Under the pieces are notes generated by a model. That model saw only the letters and a list, made by a program, of their open reading frames with translations. It did no database searches and had not been told where the DNA came from. Shown one piece after another: positions 24,879-35,000 of a DNA stretch of 64,000 nucleotides (positions are counted from its first letter, which is position 1; every line of letters begins with the position of its first letter). Source of the DNA: an uncultured Sterolibacteriaceae bacterium. GTDB taxonomy: Bacteria > Pseudomonadota > Gammaproteobacteria > Burkholderiales > Rhodocyclaceae. The stretch lies in NCBI GenBank assembly GCA_937888595.1, contig CALARK010000025.1, positions 14,885 to 78,884 of the forward strand, written 5' to 3'. Both the position numbers and the translations under genes were made by a program.

Positions 24879-25430
24879 ATGGGCTACCGACTCTCGAAAA
24901 TCTACACGCGCACCGGCGATGCCGGCACCACCGGCCTCGGCGACGGCTCGCGCGTCGGCAAGGACGCGCCGCGCATCGCCGCGCTGGGCGACGTCGACGA
25001 ACTCAATGCGATCATCGGCGTGATGCTCTGCGAAGCGATGCCCGACGAGGTGCGCACGCTGCTGACCGGCGTGCAGCACGATCTGTTCGACCTAGGCGGC
25101 GAGCTCTCGGTGCCGGGCGGCGCCTTCCTCAAGGACACCCAGCCCGGCCGCCTGGAAACCGCCATCGACCGCTTCAATGCCGACCTCGAGCCGCTCAAGG
25201 AATTCATCCTGCCCGGCGGCACGCGTGCCGCGGCGCTGACCCACCACGCCCGTACCGTCTGCCGCCGCGCCGAGCGCGCGGTGGTCGCGCTTGCGCACAA
25301 CGAGGCGATCTCGGAAGCGTCGCGCCAGTACCTCAACCGCCTGTCCGACCTGCTGTTCGTGCTGGCCCGCTGGCTGAACAAGGATGCCGGTCAGGGCGAT
25401 GTGCTCTGGCAAAAGGGCATCAACGCCTAG
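24879..25430 (+). CDS. PduO-type cob(I)alamin adenosyltransferase
   Basis: 183 residues. It transfers the adenosyl group of ATP to cob(I)alamin, giving coenzyme B12. The family's ATP-binding N-terminus YTRTGDAGTTGLGDGSRVGKD is at residues 9-29, and the C-terminal helix has the conserved RRAERAVVAL and NRLSDLLFVLARW. Length is typical of the soluble trimeric PduO/MMAB group. It stands alone, bracketed by two copies of the dispersed repeat. No Shine-Dalgarno sequence is visible in the repeat-derived leader. Confidence 0.94.
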   Translation: MGYRLSKIYTRTGDAGTTGLGDGSRVGKDAPRIAALGDVDELNAIIGVMLCEAMPDEVRTLLTGVQHDLFDLGGELSVPGGAFLKDTQPGRLETAIDRFNADLEPLKEFILPGGTRAAALTHHARTVCRRAERAVVALAHNEAISEASRQYLNRLSDLLFVLARWLNKDAGQGDVLWQKGINA

Positions 25431-25445
25431 CCCGGCAACCCGCAG

Positions 25446-25471
25446 GCGCCGTCCTGCCGGCGCCGACTTTC
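25446..25471 (-). repeat. dispersed 25 bp repeat, copy 7 (terminator-like)
   Basis: 16 bases after the adenosyltransferase stop. Perfect 7 bp stem (GGCGCCG and CGGCGCC) followed by GACTTTC in the sense direction, so it could act as a weak transcription terminator. Confidence 0.87.
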
Positions 25472-25484
25472 ATCAGCGGAAGCG

Positions 25485-26024
25485 CTAGCGAATACGTAAG
25501 CGCTGATTTTCCAGGCAGCGCATCAGTTCGCCACTGACCGAGCGCAGACGCTGGTTCAGCAGCATCAGCAGTTCCATCAACAGCTTGACGCCAAAACGCG
25601 GTTCGTCATGGACGATGCGGATCAGCGCATCGCGGTCCAGCGTGGCGAAGATCGTCGGCTCGAGGGTCACGCAGCTGGCGAAGCGCGGCTCGCCGTCGAT
25701 GAGGGACATTTCCCCGAGCGTCTTGCCGGGCCCGGCCACCGCGAGGCGCTGCGGCAGGCCGCGAGGATCGAGCTTGAGGATCTCGATGCTGCCCTCGATG
25801 ATCAGCAGCATGAAGTCGCCGGGTGTCCCCTCGCGGATGATCTCGGCGCCGGTGTCGGCACGGTAGCAGCGCAGGTAGCGCGACAGGATCTTGATCTCCG
25901 CATGCTCGAAGTCCTCGAAGAGGCGGATGTGCTCGATGATCTCGAGGATCCGGTCGACGAAGCCCGTCGCATCGCCGAGGGCGAGGAAGGAAGCGAACGG
26001 GTCGGAGGCGGGAGCGGCGTTCAT
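25485..26024 (-). CDS. cyclic-nucleotide-binding domain protein without DNA-binding domain
   Basis: 179 residues. A Crp-like beta-roll occupies about 35-150 with the phosphate-binding cassette GKTLGEMSLIDGEPRFAS. No helix-turn-helix follows; the C-terminus is a helical tail. It should bind cAMP, c-di-GMP or a related nucleotide and act through a partner. The Arg of the cassette (EPRFAS) is present. No partner is obvious next to it; it lies convergent with the adenosyltransferase gene. Confidence 0.88.
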   Translation of the reverse strand: MNAAPASDPFASFLALGDATGFVDRILEIIEHIRLFEDFEHAEIKILSRYLRCYRADTGAEIIREGTPGDFMLLIIEGSIEILKLDPRGLPQRLAVAGPGKTLGEMSLIDGEPRFASCVTLEPTIFATLDRDALIRIVHDEPRFGVKLLMELLMLLNQRLRSVSGELMRCLENQRLRIR

Positions 26025-26141
26025 GTCTGCGGGATGACGGACGATCGGTTCATTGTATAGCGTGGAGCGCCTTGCGTGCCGACCGCGACTGCAGGTGCTT
26101 CGTCGGGCGGCGCATGGCCGGGGTCGGCGCCGGGCTGCCGG

Positions 26142-27026
26142 TCAGGCCAGCAGCCACAACACCAGCCCGAGCCAGAGGGCGAACACGCCCAGCAGGTGCG
26201 GATCGGCCAGCAGTTCCCGGGCCGGATCGCCGCCGCCACCTGCGCGGTGCAGGCGATAGAGATAGCGCAGCAAGCCGTAGGCGACGCAGGGCACGGTGGC
26301 GATCAGCCAGCGCGTACCGTGCATCGCTATCGTCTCTTCGCTGACGGTGTAGAGGCTGTAGGCGAGCACCGTCGCGCCACCGGCGAGTGTGATGAACTGG
26401 TCGAGCATCGGCACGGTGTAGTCGTCGAGGACGCGGCGATGGCTGCCGCTTTCGGCCAGCAGCGCATCGAGTTCGGCGCGACGCTTGGCGAAGCCAAGGA
26501 ACAGCGTCAGCATCAGGCCACACAGCAGCAGCCAGTGCGAGGGCTGGATGCCGATACCCAGCGTGCCGGCGAGCAGCCGCAGCAGGAAGCCCGCCGCGAT
26601 GATGAAGACATCGAGCACCACGACATGCTTGAGTCCGGCGCTGTAGCCCACATTGAGGAGCAGGTAGGCGAGGAAGATCCACGGCACCTGCGAGGCCGGC
26701 AGCCCGAGGTGGCCGAATGAGCCGAAGGCGAGGCCGAGCCCGCCCATCAGGCAGAAGGCGGCGAGCGCCAGGGCGGCCGGCACGCCCACCGCACCGCTGG
26801 CGAGCGGGCGGTGCCGCTTCTCGGGATGCAGGCGGTCCTGCTCGCGATCGACCAGGTCGTTGACCACATAGACGGCGGAAGACAGCAGGCAGAAAGCGAT
26901 GAAGGCGGACAGCGCCAACGCCACCCTGTCCGGGTCGCGCCAGGCATGGCCGAACAGGAGGCCGACGAAGACGAAGCCGTTCTTCAGCCACTGGTGCGGA
27001 CGCATCAGGCGGATCAGCGGAGACAT
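26142..27026 (-). CDS. UbiA-family prenyltransferase, DPPR-synthase-like
   Basis: 294 residues with about nine membrane helices. The first Asp-rich motif NDLVDREQDRLHPEKRHRPLASG and the opening MRPHQWLKNGFV match the decaprenyl-phosphate phosphoribosyltransferase branch of UbiA, which places phosphoribose on a polyprenyl phosphate. The ATG at 27026 is chosen over an upstream frame because it directly precedes the family's conserved N-terminus. It overlaps the end of the GT39-type gene by 13 bases, and the two probably form a lipid-linked sugar pathway. Confidence 0.88.
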   Translation of the reverse strand: MSPLIRLMRPHQWLKNGFVFVGLLFGHAWRDPDRVALALSAFIAFCLLSSAVYVVNDLVDREQDRLHPEKRHRPLASGAVGVPAALALAAFCLMGGLGLAFGSFGHLGLPASQVPWIFLAYLLLNVGYSAGLKHVVVLDVFIIAAGFLLRLLAGTLGIGIQPSHWLLLCGLMLTLFLGFAKRRAELDALLAESGSHRRVLDDYTVPMLDQFITLAGGATVLAYSLYTVSEETIAMHGTRWLIATVPCVAYGLLRYLYRLHRAGGGGDPARELLADPHLLGVFALWLGLVLWLLA

Positions 27027-28531
27027 GTCTTGTCGGGGAAATAACGGTCGCAGAAATAACAGCCGCGCTGCGGCAGCCACGGCGGGATGGCATAGTAGCG
27101 CCGCCGCACCTGATCCAGCACGTCATCGCGATAGGCCGCAAAGTCGAAGCCGTAGCCGCGCACCACCCAGAAACGTGCGCCGCGATGCTCGAAGTCCTCG
27201 ATCGTCACGCTGCGAAACCACTGGTCGTACTCGCCGGGGTCGGGGGCCGTCTTGCGCAGCACGGTGATGTCGCGGCCGTCGTGCGTGCGCCAGTCGGTCA
27301 GGATGTCGTCATGGCGCGCATGGCTCGACGCGAGACCCAGCACCGGCACGTAGCGACGCAAGTTGTAGCCGAGCGTCACCGCGTTCGAGTAGCCGTCGGA
27401 CGCGAGCAGGCTGTCGCCGAGCTGCGCACGCGCGACGAGCGTGCGGCTGTCGAAGGTCAGCACCGCGCCGGGATAGATGCGCATCGAATGCCAGGTTTCC
27501 AGCGGCAGGCGAGAAGTCACCAGCACGACAGCCAGGTGCAGCGCGGCGAAGCCGAGGAAGAACGCGCCCAGCTTCGGCAGGGCGCTCGCGGAGAGTTGCC
27601 GTGCTGCGATCAGCAGCGCGAAGGGCACGAAGGCCAGCACCCAGTGCAGGCCGATGGTCTTCACCAGCGACAGGCCGGCGAACAGCAGCAGCGGGACGAT
27701 CGCCAGCGTAGCGAGCGTCCCTCCATAAAAGTCGGTGCCGGCAGGACGGCGCCGGAACAGGGCCCACAGCACCGGCGGGGTCAGCACGTAGGCGAGCGTC
27801 GCGACATACAGCAGCGGCGTCTGCCAGCTCAATCCGGCATTGCCCGCATCATGGCGATTGACGAAGTTGAACAGGTAGTTCGTCCAGCAGTGGCCGCTGT
27901 TCCACCAGGCCATCAGCCCCAGCGCCGGCAGGGTGCAGGCGTAGGCGATGGCGAGGCCGGCCCAGGCCCCGCGCGAGCGCCGCCGCAGCGCGTCGACGAG
28001 ATAGGCGAAACCGAGCAGCGCGGCGAAATACTTCGACAACACCGCGCCGGCGAGAAACAGGCCGGCGACGAAATACCAGCGCAGGGCGTCGTTTTCTCGT
28101 ACCGCCCTGAGCCACGCGAGTCCGGAGAGCACGGCGCAATAGACGAGCACCGTATCGGTGGTGACGAAGACGTTCCAGACATTGACCGGCGCCAGCAGCA
28201 CCAGCAACGCCGCCCAGTCACGTCGGTCCGCCTGTTCAGGCCACAGCCGGGGCCACGCCCAGCGCACCGCGAGCGCCAGCAGCAGCGGCTGGACGATCTG
28301 CGGCAGGCGCAGCCACCACTCGGCATCCGTCACGGCGAGGAGCGCCGCGAGCGACCAGCCGATCAGCGGCGGGTGGTCGTAGAAGCCCCAATCGGGAACC
28401 TTGCCCCACCAGATGAAATAGGCTTCGTCGCCGGTGATCGGGAAGACCGCTGCCAGCCAGAAGCGGAACGCCAGCGTCAGGCCGGCAGCGGCAAGGAACA
28501 GGCGACCGGCGGACACGGGGAAGTGCCGCAC
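27014..28531 (-). CDS. GT39/ArnT-like membrane glycosyltransferase
   Basis: 505 residues with an N-terminal PMT-type domain of about 10-12 membrane helices and a soluble C-terminal part. The catalytic-type acidic pair in ITGDEAYFIWWGK (about 33-45) and DHPPLIGW matches ArnT/PMT enzymes, which move a sugar from polyprenyl phosphate to lipid A or protein. It starts with GTG, seven bases after aroG. A dispersed repeat encodes RRRPAGTDF near residues 260-268 in a loop between membrane helices. With the UbiA neighbour it could place a pentose on an envelope lipid; the substrate is inferred. Confidence 0.88.
   Translation of the reverse strand: MRHFPVSAGRLFLAAAGLTLAFRFWLAAVFPITGDEAYFIWWGKVPDWGFYDHPPLIGWSLAALLAVTDAEWWLRLPQIVQPLLLALAVRWAWPRLWPEQADRRDWAALLVLLAPVNVWNVFVTTDTVLVYCAVLSGLAWLRAVRENDALRWYFVAGLFLAGAVLSKYFAALLGFAYLVDALRRRSRGAWAGLAIAYACTLPALGLMAWWNSGHCWTNYLFNFVNRHDAGNAGLSWQTPLLYVATLAYVLTPPVLWALFRRRPAGTDFYGGTLATLAIVPLLLFAGLSLVKTIGLHWVLAFVPFALLIAARQLSASALPKLGAFFLGFAALHLAVVLVTSRLPLETWHSMRIYPGAVLTFDSRTLVARAQLGDSLLASDGYSNAVTLGYNLRRYVPVLGLASSHARHDDILTDWRTHDGRDITVLRKTAPDPGEYDQWFRSVTIEDFEHRGARFWVVRGYGFDFAAYRDDVLDQVRRRYYAIPPWLPQRGCYFCDRYFPDKTCLR
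27727..27753 (+). repeat. dispersed repeat inside the GT39-type gene, copy 8
   Basis: Full-length copy (two substitutions, T and A) lying in frame in the opposite-strand gene. It encodes RRRPAGTDF within a membrane-protein loop. Confidence 0.85.
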
Positions 28532-28538
28532 GACCGGA

Positions 28539-29606
28539 TCAGCGCTCGGCGAGCCGCGTGCGGCGTACCCGCACGGCTTCGGCCAGCTGGTCGAGCACCG
28601 TCACCGTGTCCTCCCAGCCGATGCAGGCATCGGTGATCGACACGCCGTGGTCGAGCGCCGCACCGGGCTTGAGATCCTGGCGCCCTTCCTTGAGGTGCGA
28701 CTCGACCATCACGCCGAAAATGCGGTCTTCGCCGGCCGCGAGCTGGGTGGCGACGTCGGTGGAGACTTCCATCTGCCGCCGGTACTCCTTGCGGCTGTTG
28801 GCGTGCGAGAAATCGACCATCACGCGTGCGGCGAGGCCGGATTTCGCCAGTTCATTGCAGGCGGCCTCGACGCTGGCGTGATCGTAGTTCGGCTGCTTGC
28901 CGCCGCGCAAAATCACGTGGCAGTCCTCGTTGCCGTTGGTCGACACGATGGCCGAATGGCCGGCCTTCGTCACCGACAGGAAATGGTGCGGCGCCTGGGC
29001 GGCGCGGATCGCATCGACGGCGATGCGGATGTTGCCGTCGGTGCCGTTCTTGAAACCGACCGGGCAGGACAGGCCCGAGGCGAGTTCGCGATGGACCTGC
29101 GATTCGGTGGTGCGGGCGCCGATGGCCCCCCAGCTGATCAGGTCGGCCGTGTATTGCGGTGTGATGGTATCGAGGAACTCCGTGGCGCAGGGCAGGCCCA
29201 TCTCCGTCAGTTCCCACAACAGGCGGCGCGCGACGCGCAGGCCCTCGTTGATGCGGAAGCTGCCGTCGAGGCGCGGGTCGTTGATCAGGCCTTTCCAGCC
29301 TACGGTCGTGCGCGGCTTCTCGAAATAGACGCGCATCAGGATCAGCAGGTCGTCAGCAAGCCGGTCGCGCTCGGCCTTGAGGCGACGGGCATATTCGATG
29401 GCCGACTCGAAATCGTGGATCGAGCAGGGGCCCACGACGACCAGCAGCCGGTCGTCGGCGCCGTGCAGGATGCGGTGGATGCCGGCGCGCGCTTCGTAGG
29501 TCGTCGTCGCGGCCAGATCCGTGGCCGGAAATTCGCGCAGGACGTGGCCGGGCGGCGAGAGTTCCTTGATTTCGCGGATGCGGACGTCGTCGACGATATG
29601 CTTCAT
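28539..29606 (-). CDS. aroG: class I DAHP synthase
   Basis: 355 residues from the ATG at 29606. It condenses phosphoenolpyruvate and erythrose-4-phosphate, the first step of the shikimate pathway. Conserved blocks GPCSIHD, RVYFEKPRTTVGWKGLINDP, GARTTESQVHRELASG, VGFKNGTDGN and DFSHANSRK are all present, giving a complete AroG/F/H-type enzyme. Feedback control by an aromatic amino acid is expected from the family, but which one cannot be read here. It is followed by the GT39 gene with a gap of seven bases. A degenerate dispersed repeat lies about 55 bases upstream. Confidence 0.95.
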   Translation of the reverse strand: MKHIVDDVRIREIKELSPPGHVLREFPATDLAATTTYEARAGIHRILHGADDRLLVVVGPCSIHDFESAIEYARRLKAERDRLADDLLILMRVYFEKPRTTVGWKGLINDPRLDGSFRINEGLRVARRLLWELTEMGLPCATEFLDTITPQYTADLISWGAIGARTTESQVHRELASGLSCPVGFKNGTDGNIRIAVDAIRAAQAPHHFLSVTKAGHSAIVSTNGNEDCHVILRGGKQPNYDHASVEAACNELAKSGLAARVMVDFSHANSRKEYRRQMEVSTDVATQLAAGEDRIFGVMVESHLKEGRQDLKPGAALDHGVSITDACIGWEDTVTVLDQLAEAVRVRRTRLAER

Positions 29607-29660
29607 GGCTGCGGCCCTGACTGGAAAGCGGCTGATTTTATCGCAGTGCAGCACCCCGAC

Positions 29661-29685
29661 ACCGTGTCGCCAGCGCCAACTTTTT
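29661..29685 (-). repeat. degenerate dispersed repeat
   Basis: Reads ACCGTGTCGCCAGCGCCAAC then TTTTT: the same layout as the 25 bp repeat with several substitutions. It lies between tldD and aroG. Confidence 0.5.
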
Positions 29686-29744
29686 GTGCGCGAAGCGCAC
29701 TGACAATCTCCCCTTCCGGGAGGAAGGGGCTGGGGGATGACGGG

Positions 29745-31187
29745 CTATCCGGTCCCGCCCACGGTCAAGCCGTCGATCCGCACCGTCGGCTGGCCGACGC
29801 CGACCGGCACGCTCTGGCCTTCCTTGCCGCAGGTGCCGACGCCCGGATCGAGGGCCAGGTCATTGCCGATCATCGACACGCGCGTCAGCACGTCCGGGCC
29901 GTTGCCGATCAGCGTGGCGCCGCGCACCGGGCGCGTGATTTTGCCGTTCTCGATCAGGTAGGCCTCGGCGGCCGAGAAGACGAACTTGCCGCTGGTGATA
30001 TCGACCTGCCCGCCGCCGAAATTGGCGGCGTAGAGCCCCTTCTTCACCGAGGCGATGATTTCCGCAGGGTCGCGGTCGCCGGCCAGCATGGTCGTGTTGG
30101 TCATGCGCGGGATCGGCATGTGGGCGAAGGATTCGCGCCGGCCGTTGCCCGTCGGCGCGACGCCCATCAGGCGCGCATTGAGCGTGTCCTGCAGGTAGCC
30201 GACGAGGATGCCGTCCTCGATCAGCGTCGTGCGCCGCGTCGGCTCGCCTTCGTCGTCGACGGTCAGCGACCCGCGCCGGTTCGGGATCGTGCCGTCGTCG
30301 ACGACGGTGACGCCCTTCGCCGCGACGCGCTCACCGACGCGGCCGGAGAAGGCCGAGCTGCCCTTGCGGTTGAAGTCGCCTTCGAGCCCGTGGCCGATCG
30401 CCTCGTGCAGCAGGATGCCGGGCCAGCCGCTGCCGAGCACGACCGTCATCTCCCCGGCCGGCGCCGGGTCGGCGCCGAGATTGACGCGGGCCTGATGCAC
30501 CGCCTGCCGCGCATAGTCGGCCAGCACGGCATCGGTGAAATAGCCGTAGTCGAAACGACCGCCGCCACCGGACGAACCCTGCTCGCGCCGGCCGTTCTCC
30601 TCCATGATCACGGTGACCGAGACGCGCGCCAGCGGCCGCACATCCGCCGCCAGGCGGCCATCCGAGCGCGCGACGAGGATGGTCTCCCAGCTGCCGGCGA
30701 TGTGCGCCATCACCTGCGTTACGCGCGGATCCTCGGCGCGGGCGAGGCCTTCGAGCCGCTCCAGCAACTTCACCTTGGCTGCGGCGGGCAGCGAACCGAT
30801 CGGGTCGGCATCAGCATACAGGACAGCCGCCGCGCGGCCGCTCAATTGCGGCAGCTTTCCGGCACTGCCGGCCGCCGCGATCGCGCGCGTCGCTTTCGCC
30901 GCGCCCATCAGCGCGGGCAGGCTGATCTCGTCGGAATAGGCGAAGGCGGTCTTGTCGCCGCTGACCGCGCGCACGCCGACGCCCTGCTCGATGTTGAAGC
31001 TGCCCGACTTGACGATGCCCTCCTCCAGGCTCCACGCCTCGGAGCGGGCGAACTGGAAATAGAGGTCGGCGAAATCGAGCCGATGGCCGAACAGTTCGCC
31101 GAAGACGCCGGACAGGTGGCCGGTGGTCAGGTCGTAGGGCGCGAGCAGGTGACGCTCGGCGGTCTGGAAAAGGGTGTCGTGGGTCAT
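29745..31187 (-). CDS. tldD: metalloprotease TldD
   Basis: 480 residues, full length. TldD pairs with TldE/PmbA to form a zinc protease that trims unfolded peptides and antibiotic precursors. The zinc motif is HEAIGHGLEGD (HExxxH) near residues 263-273, preceded by GWPGILL. The C-terminal TSGKFVFSAAEAYLIENGKITRPVRGATLIGNGP region is diagnostic. A nitrilase-family gene and yhdP lie upstream, the common proteobacterial order yhdP-nit-tldD. Confidence 0.96.
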   Translation of the reverse strand: MTHDTLFQTAERHLLAPYDLTTGHLSGVFGELFGHRLDFADLYFQFARSEAWSLEEGIVKSGSFNIEQGVGVRAVSGDKTAFAYSDEISLPALMGAAKATRAIAAAGSAGKLPQLSGRAAAVLYADADPIGSLPAAAKVKLLERLEGLARAEDPRVTQVMAHIAGSWETILVARSDGRLAADVRPLARVSVTVIMEENGRREQGSSGGGGRFDYGYFTDAVLADYARQAVHQARVNLGADPAPAGEMTVVLGSGWPGILLHEAIGHGLEGDFNRKGSSAFSGRVGERVAAKGVTVVDDGTIPNRRGSLTVDDEGEPTRRTTLIEDGILVGYLQDTLNARLMGVAPTGNGRRESFAHMPIPRMTNTTMLAGDRDPAEIIASVKKGLYAANFGGGQVDITSGKFVFSAAEAYLIENGKITRPVRGATLIGNGPDVLTRVSMIGNDLALDPGVGTCGKEGQSVPVGVGQPTVRIDGLTVGGTG

Positions 31188-31208
31188 TGGGGGTCGGGGA
31201 ATGGGGGA

Positions 31209-31234
31209 GCGCCGTCCTGCCGGCGCCGACTTTC
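31209..31234 (-). repeat. dispersed 25 bp repeat, copy 9
   Basis: Full-length copy between the nitrilase-family gene stop and the tldD start, 22 bases upstream of the latter. Confidence 0.87.
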
Positions 31235-31251
31235 TGGAGATGGGGGCGAGT

Positions 31252-32076
31252 TTACAGCCTTCTGTGCCGCAGGGCCGGCAGGCTGGTCCGTACCTCGGCG
31301 ATGCGTGCCGGATCGAGGTCGGCCACCACCACGCCCTCGCCGTATTCCATGGCGGCGATCACCTCGCCCCACGGATCGACGACCATGCTGTGGCCATGGG
31401 TCATGCGCCCGGTCGGATGGCGTCCGCCCTGCGCGGACGCGAGCACGTAGCACTGGTTCTCGACGGCGCGGGCGCGCAGCAGGAGCTCCCAGTGCGCGCG
31501 GCCGGTGGTGTCGGTGAAGGCGGCCGGCAGCACGATCAGGTCCGTCGGCCCCATGGCGCGGAAGAGTTCGGGGAAGCGTAGGTCGTAGCAGATGCCCAGG
31601 CCGATGCGCAGGCCATGGTCGCCCATGCGGGCGTCAAACACCACCGGCTGAGGCGGGCCGGCCTCGATGGTCTCGGCCTCGTCGTAATGTTCCTCGCCCT
31701 TCGCAAAGCCGAACAGGTGGACCTTGTCGTAGCGCGCGACCTGCTGGCCGGCCGGGTCGAAGACGAGGCAGCTGTTGAGCAGCTTGTCCGGCGCATTCGC
31801 CGACAGTGGCATGAGCGGAATGGAGCCGCCGACCAGCCAGAGGCCGTGGCGTGCCGCGGCGGCGGCGAGGAAATCCTGCAGCGGCCCGCTGCCGGCCGGC
31901 TCGCGGGCCTGCAGGCGCGTCGCGTCACTCGGGCCGATGATCGGGAAGTACTCGGGCAGCGCGACGAGTTGCGCGCCCCGGTCGGCCGCTTCGGCGATCA
32001 GGCGGCCGGCGGTGGCGAGGTTCGGCGCCACGTCGGGCGCGGAAATCATCTGGACGGCGGCGATGCGGAGGCTCAT
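31252..32076 (-). CDS. carbon-nitrogen hydrolase (Nit-type omega-amidase/deaminated glutathione amidase)
   Basis: 274 residues from the ATG at 32076, which overlaps the yhdP stop (ATGA). The catalytic triad of the nitrilase family is present: Glu in ALPEYFP, Lys in RYDKVHLFGF and Cys in GLGICYDLRFPE. The wording around the Cys is that of Nit1/NIT2 relatives, now known to clear deaminated glutathione, which is the most likely role. It lies in the conserved yhdP-nit-tldD string. Confidence 0.93.
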   Translation of the reverse strand: MSLRIAAVQMISAPDVAPNLATAGRLIAEAADRGAQLVALPEYFPIIGPSDATRLQAREPAGSGPLQDFLAAAAARHGLWLVGGSIPLMPLSANAPDKLLNSCLVFDPAGQQVARYDKVHLFGFAKGEEHYDEAETIEAGPPQPVVFDARMGDHGLRIGLGICYDLRFPELFRAMGPTDLIVLPAAFTDTTGRAHWELLLRARAVENQCYVLASAQGGRHPTGRMTHGHSMVVDPWGEVIAAMEYGEGVVVADLDPARIAEVRTSLPALRHRRL

Positions 32077-35000
32077 GGCGCGGCGGCCTTCCTGTCGGTG
32101 TCGACATTGCGGTTGATCTTCTCGACCTGCGGGTCGCTCCACGGGCCGGTCACGGCATACTCGTAGGCGAAGGCCTGCCCGAACGGGTCATCGAGCGCCT
32201 TTTGCGCGAGCCAGACGACCGCCCCGGCCACCGGATTGGCCAGCATGGTGCCGGTCGCGATGGTATCGCCGACCGAGGGCTGTACCCTGACCTTCAGGTC
32301 CTGCGTTTCGGTCATCAGGTTGACCTGGCCGGAGAGCAGGATCTTCGCCGCCTGCCCGCGGATGTCGAGCCGGTCGGTCCGCATGATTCCGCGCGCGATG
32401 CCGGCCGTGCCGACGATGCTGTCGAAGGCGAACCCCTCGCTGAAGATGTCGCGGAAATCGAGCGTGATGCGCCGTGGCAGCGACTGCAGCGAGAGCACGC
32501 CGAGCAGCCGCCCGACGCCAGGCTCGAGCTTCTTGAACTGCCCCTTGCCGATGTCGGCCTTCATCTGGCCGGAGAGGCTCGGCAGGTCGAAGCCGAACGG
32601 CGTGCCGGCCCAGCTCAGGCTGCCCTCGACGCTGCCGCTGCCGCGCCGCACGGCATCGGGCAGGCCGGCCCGGTCGAGCAGCTTCTCGGCATCGTCGACC
32701 TGGAGGCGGAAGTCGAGGGCGGTTTCCGGTGCGGTGCGGCTGGGGCGCCACTTGCCCGTCCCTTCGAGACGGGCCGCCTCGTTCTTCACATCGAGCTTCG
32801 CCTGCCAGCTCCCGGCACGGTTCTCCGCGGCGACGCGGACCGCGCCGAGCGCCATCTCGCCGAGACGGAAATCGTCGATCACGAGATCGACCGCCGGCAG
32901 TTCCTGCGACGTATCCGGCGCCTCGCCCGCCGCCTCGGGGGACCGCTGGGCGGCCGGCAGCGCGAGCGTGGCGAAACGGCCGGCGATACGGCCGGCGCCG
33001 GCGGGAGTCCAGTCCAGCTGGCCGCGCGCCTCGCGACTGTCGAGCGCGATGCGCCAGCGGCCGCCGCTCTGCGTGGCGTCGATCCGGACGTCGTGGAAGT
33101 CGCGCTGCTGCACGCGCAGGACGTCGCTGCGGAGCTTCACGCCGGCAAGCGGCAGGTCCGCCCCCGGCGCGTCGGAGGTGCTGCCATTGTCCGCAGGCGC
33201 GGGCGCCAGCAGGCTGCGCCAGCGATCGACATCCAGCGACGCGCCGGCGATGGCGAGCGACAAGCCGCGCTCCGGCAACGCGGCCGCCGGCTGCCGCGCG
33301 GCCTCGCCGAGCGCCACCCGGCCGCGCCAGCCCGGCCCATCCTGCTGCAACTGCACGCTGGCCAGCGTGCCGAGTTCCGCCGTCCAGCGATTGGCCTGCG
33401 CCTCGATGCGCCCGGCGACCCTGAGCGGCAGCGGCGTGCCGGACGACTTGTTGAGCGGCTCGGGCAGGCTCGACGAGATCGCGTCGAAGCCGGCCTCGAC
33501 CAGCACCTCGGCTGCCGGCTTCTTCACCGTCACCGTGGCCCGCCAGGGCGCCTCGCCGGACAGGTGGTCGAACACGCGCGATCCGGACAGTTGCGCCAGT
33601 TCCGGTTGCTGCCGCAGCGCCGCCGCCGGCAGCGTGCCTTTCGCCTCGACGCGCACGGCGCCGCCGGCAAGGTTCGCCACGTCGATGCTCACGGGCGCCC
33701 CGAGCAGCTGCGCGCGCAACCCGCGTGCCTGGAGGCGATCGGAGGTAAACGAGAACTCGCCCTGGGCCGCCGTCAGCGGCAGCAGTTCCGGCAAGACGCG
33801 GATCCGGTTGTCCGCGAACCGGTAGCTGCCCTGCACATCGGTCTCCGCGATGCGGCGCAGGGGCATGGCCAGCCGCAGCGAGAGTTCGCCCCGGCCTTCG
33901 GCGCTCATCGGCTGCGTGAAGTGGTCGATGCGCTCGCCCACCGGGCTGGCCTCGATGAAATCGAGGAAGCGCCGGGTTTCGCCGCTGGCCCGTCCGCTCA
34001 CCAGCAACATTTCCTCGGCGGCCTCGAGGTCAAGGATCTCCGCCGCCACGTCCGACAAGGCCACGCCCATGATGTTGGCGCGGCGGCCGCGGATCGTCAT
34101 GTGGACGCCCTCGAACAGCAACTCGCCATCGATGCCGGTGATGCGCGGCCAGCCCGGCGCGTAATCGAGCGTCGCACCGCGGATCGTGCCCTTGACCTGG
34201 AAAATCCCGCCCTTGCCGTCGCGGAAGGGGAACTGCGCCAGCGGTCCCTTGAGGCGCAGGGTGGTGCTCTCGGAGATGCCGCCGACGATGCTGGCACGCA
34301 GCCAGTCGCGGGCATCCTGATTGACCACCAGCGGCATGTAGCGCCACACGGCCTTGCCGGCCGCATTGGTCAGCTTCGCGGACAGGTCGATTTCGCCGGG
34401 CCCCTGGCCGGTATAGCGGTAGGTGCCGGCGGCCTCGCCCTGCGCATCCACGTTGCGAAACGCGGACCGGGCGAGGCGGAGGTCGAGCCCCCCCTCCCGC
34501 GCAGTCCAGCCGGCATCCGCCTCGAACTGCGCGAAGGCGAGTACCGGCTCGGGGAATACCGCTGGCAGTTCGACACGCAGGTCGCGGCTGTCGAGACGGA
34601 TATCACCGGAATGCGCATCGCCTTCGAGCCGGCCCGACAGGCCCGCGAAACCGGGCAGCTCCTGATGGGCCGCGAACGCCAGCCCGTCGAAGCGCAGCTT
34701 CGCCTGCCAGTGGGTCGGCGCTGCAGCAGGTCCCTCCCAGCTCAGGTCGAGATCGGAAAGCTGCCCGTGCGGCTTGAATTCCTGCAGACGCGCATGGGCC
34801 TGGCCGGGCAGTGGCAAATGGCCGGCCAGCGCCGCCAGCGCACCGATATCCAGGGTGTTCGCCGCAAACTCGCCCCCGGCCTTCCGGCCGGCCGGCACCA
34901 GCCGCAGGCGCGCATCGGTGGGCGGCAGCACGATGCCATCCGCCGTCGCCAGCGTCAGCCGCCGAGAAGCGGCCGTGTAGCCATCGCCCTCGCGGCGCCC

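Noticed and set aside
22341..25079. 912-residue open frame on the minus strand
   Set aside because: Shadow of the SulP-Usp gene, without recognisable domains.
32993..33006. Copy of the repeat core in yhdP (CGGCGCCGGCGGGA)
   Set aside because: The match stops at the GC-rich core with no AAAGT or ACGGC ends, so chance in GC-rich sequence is likely.
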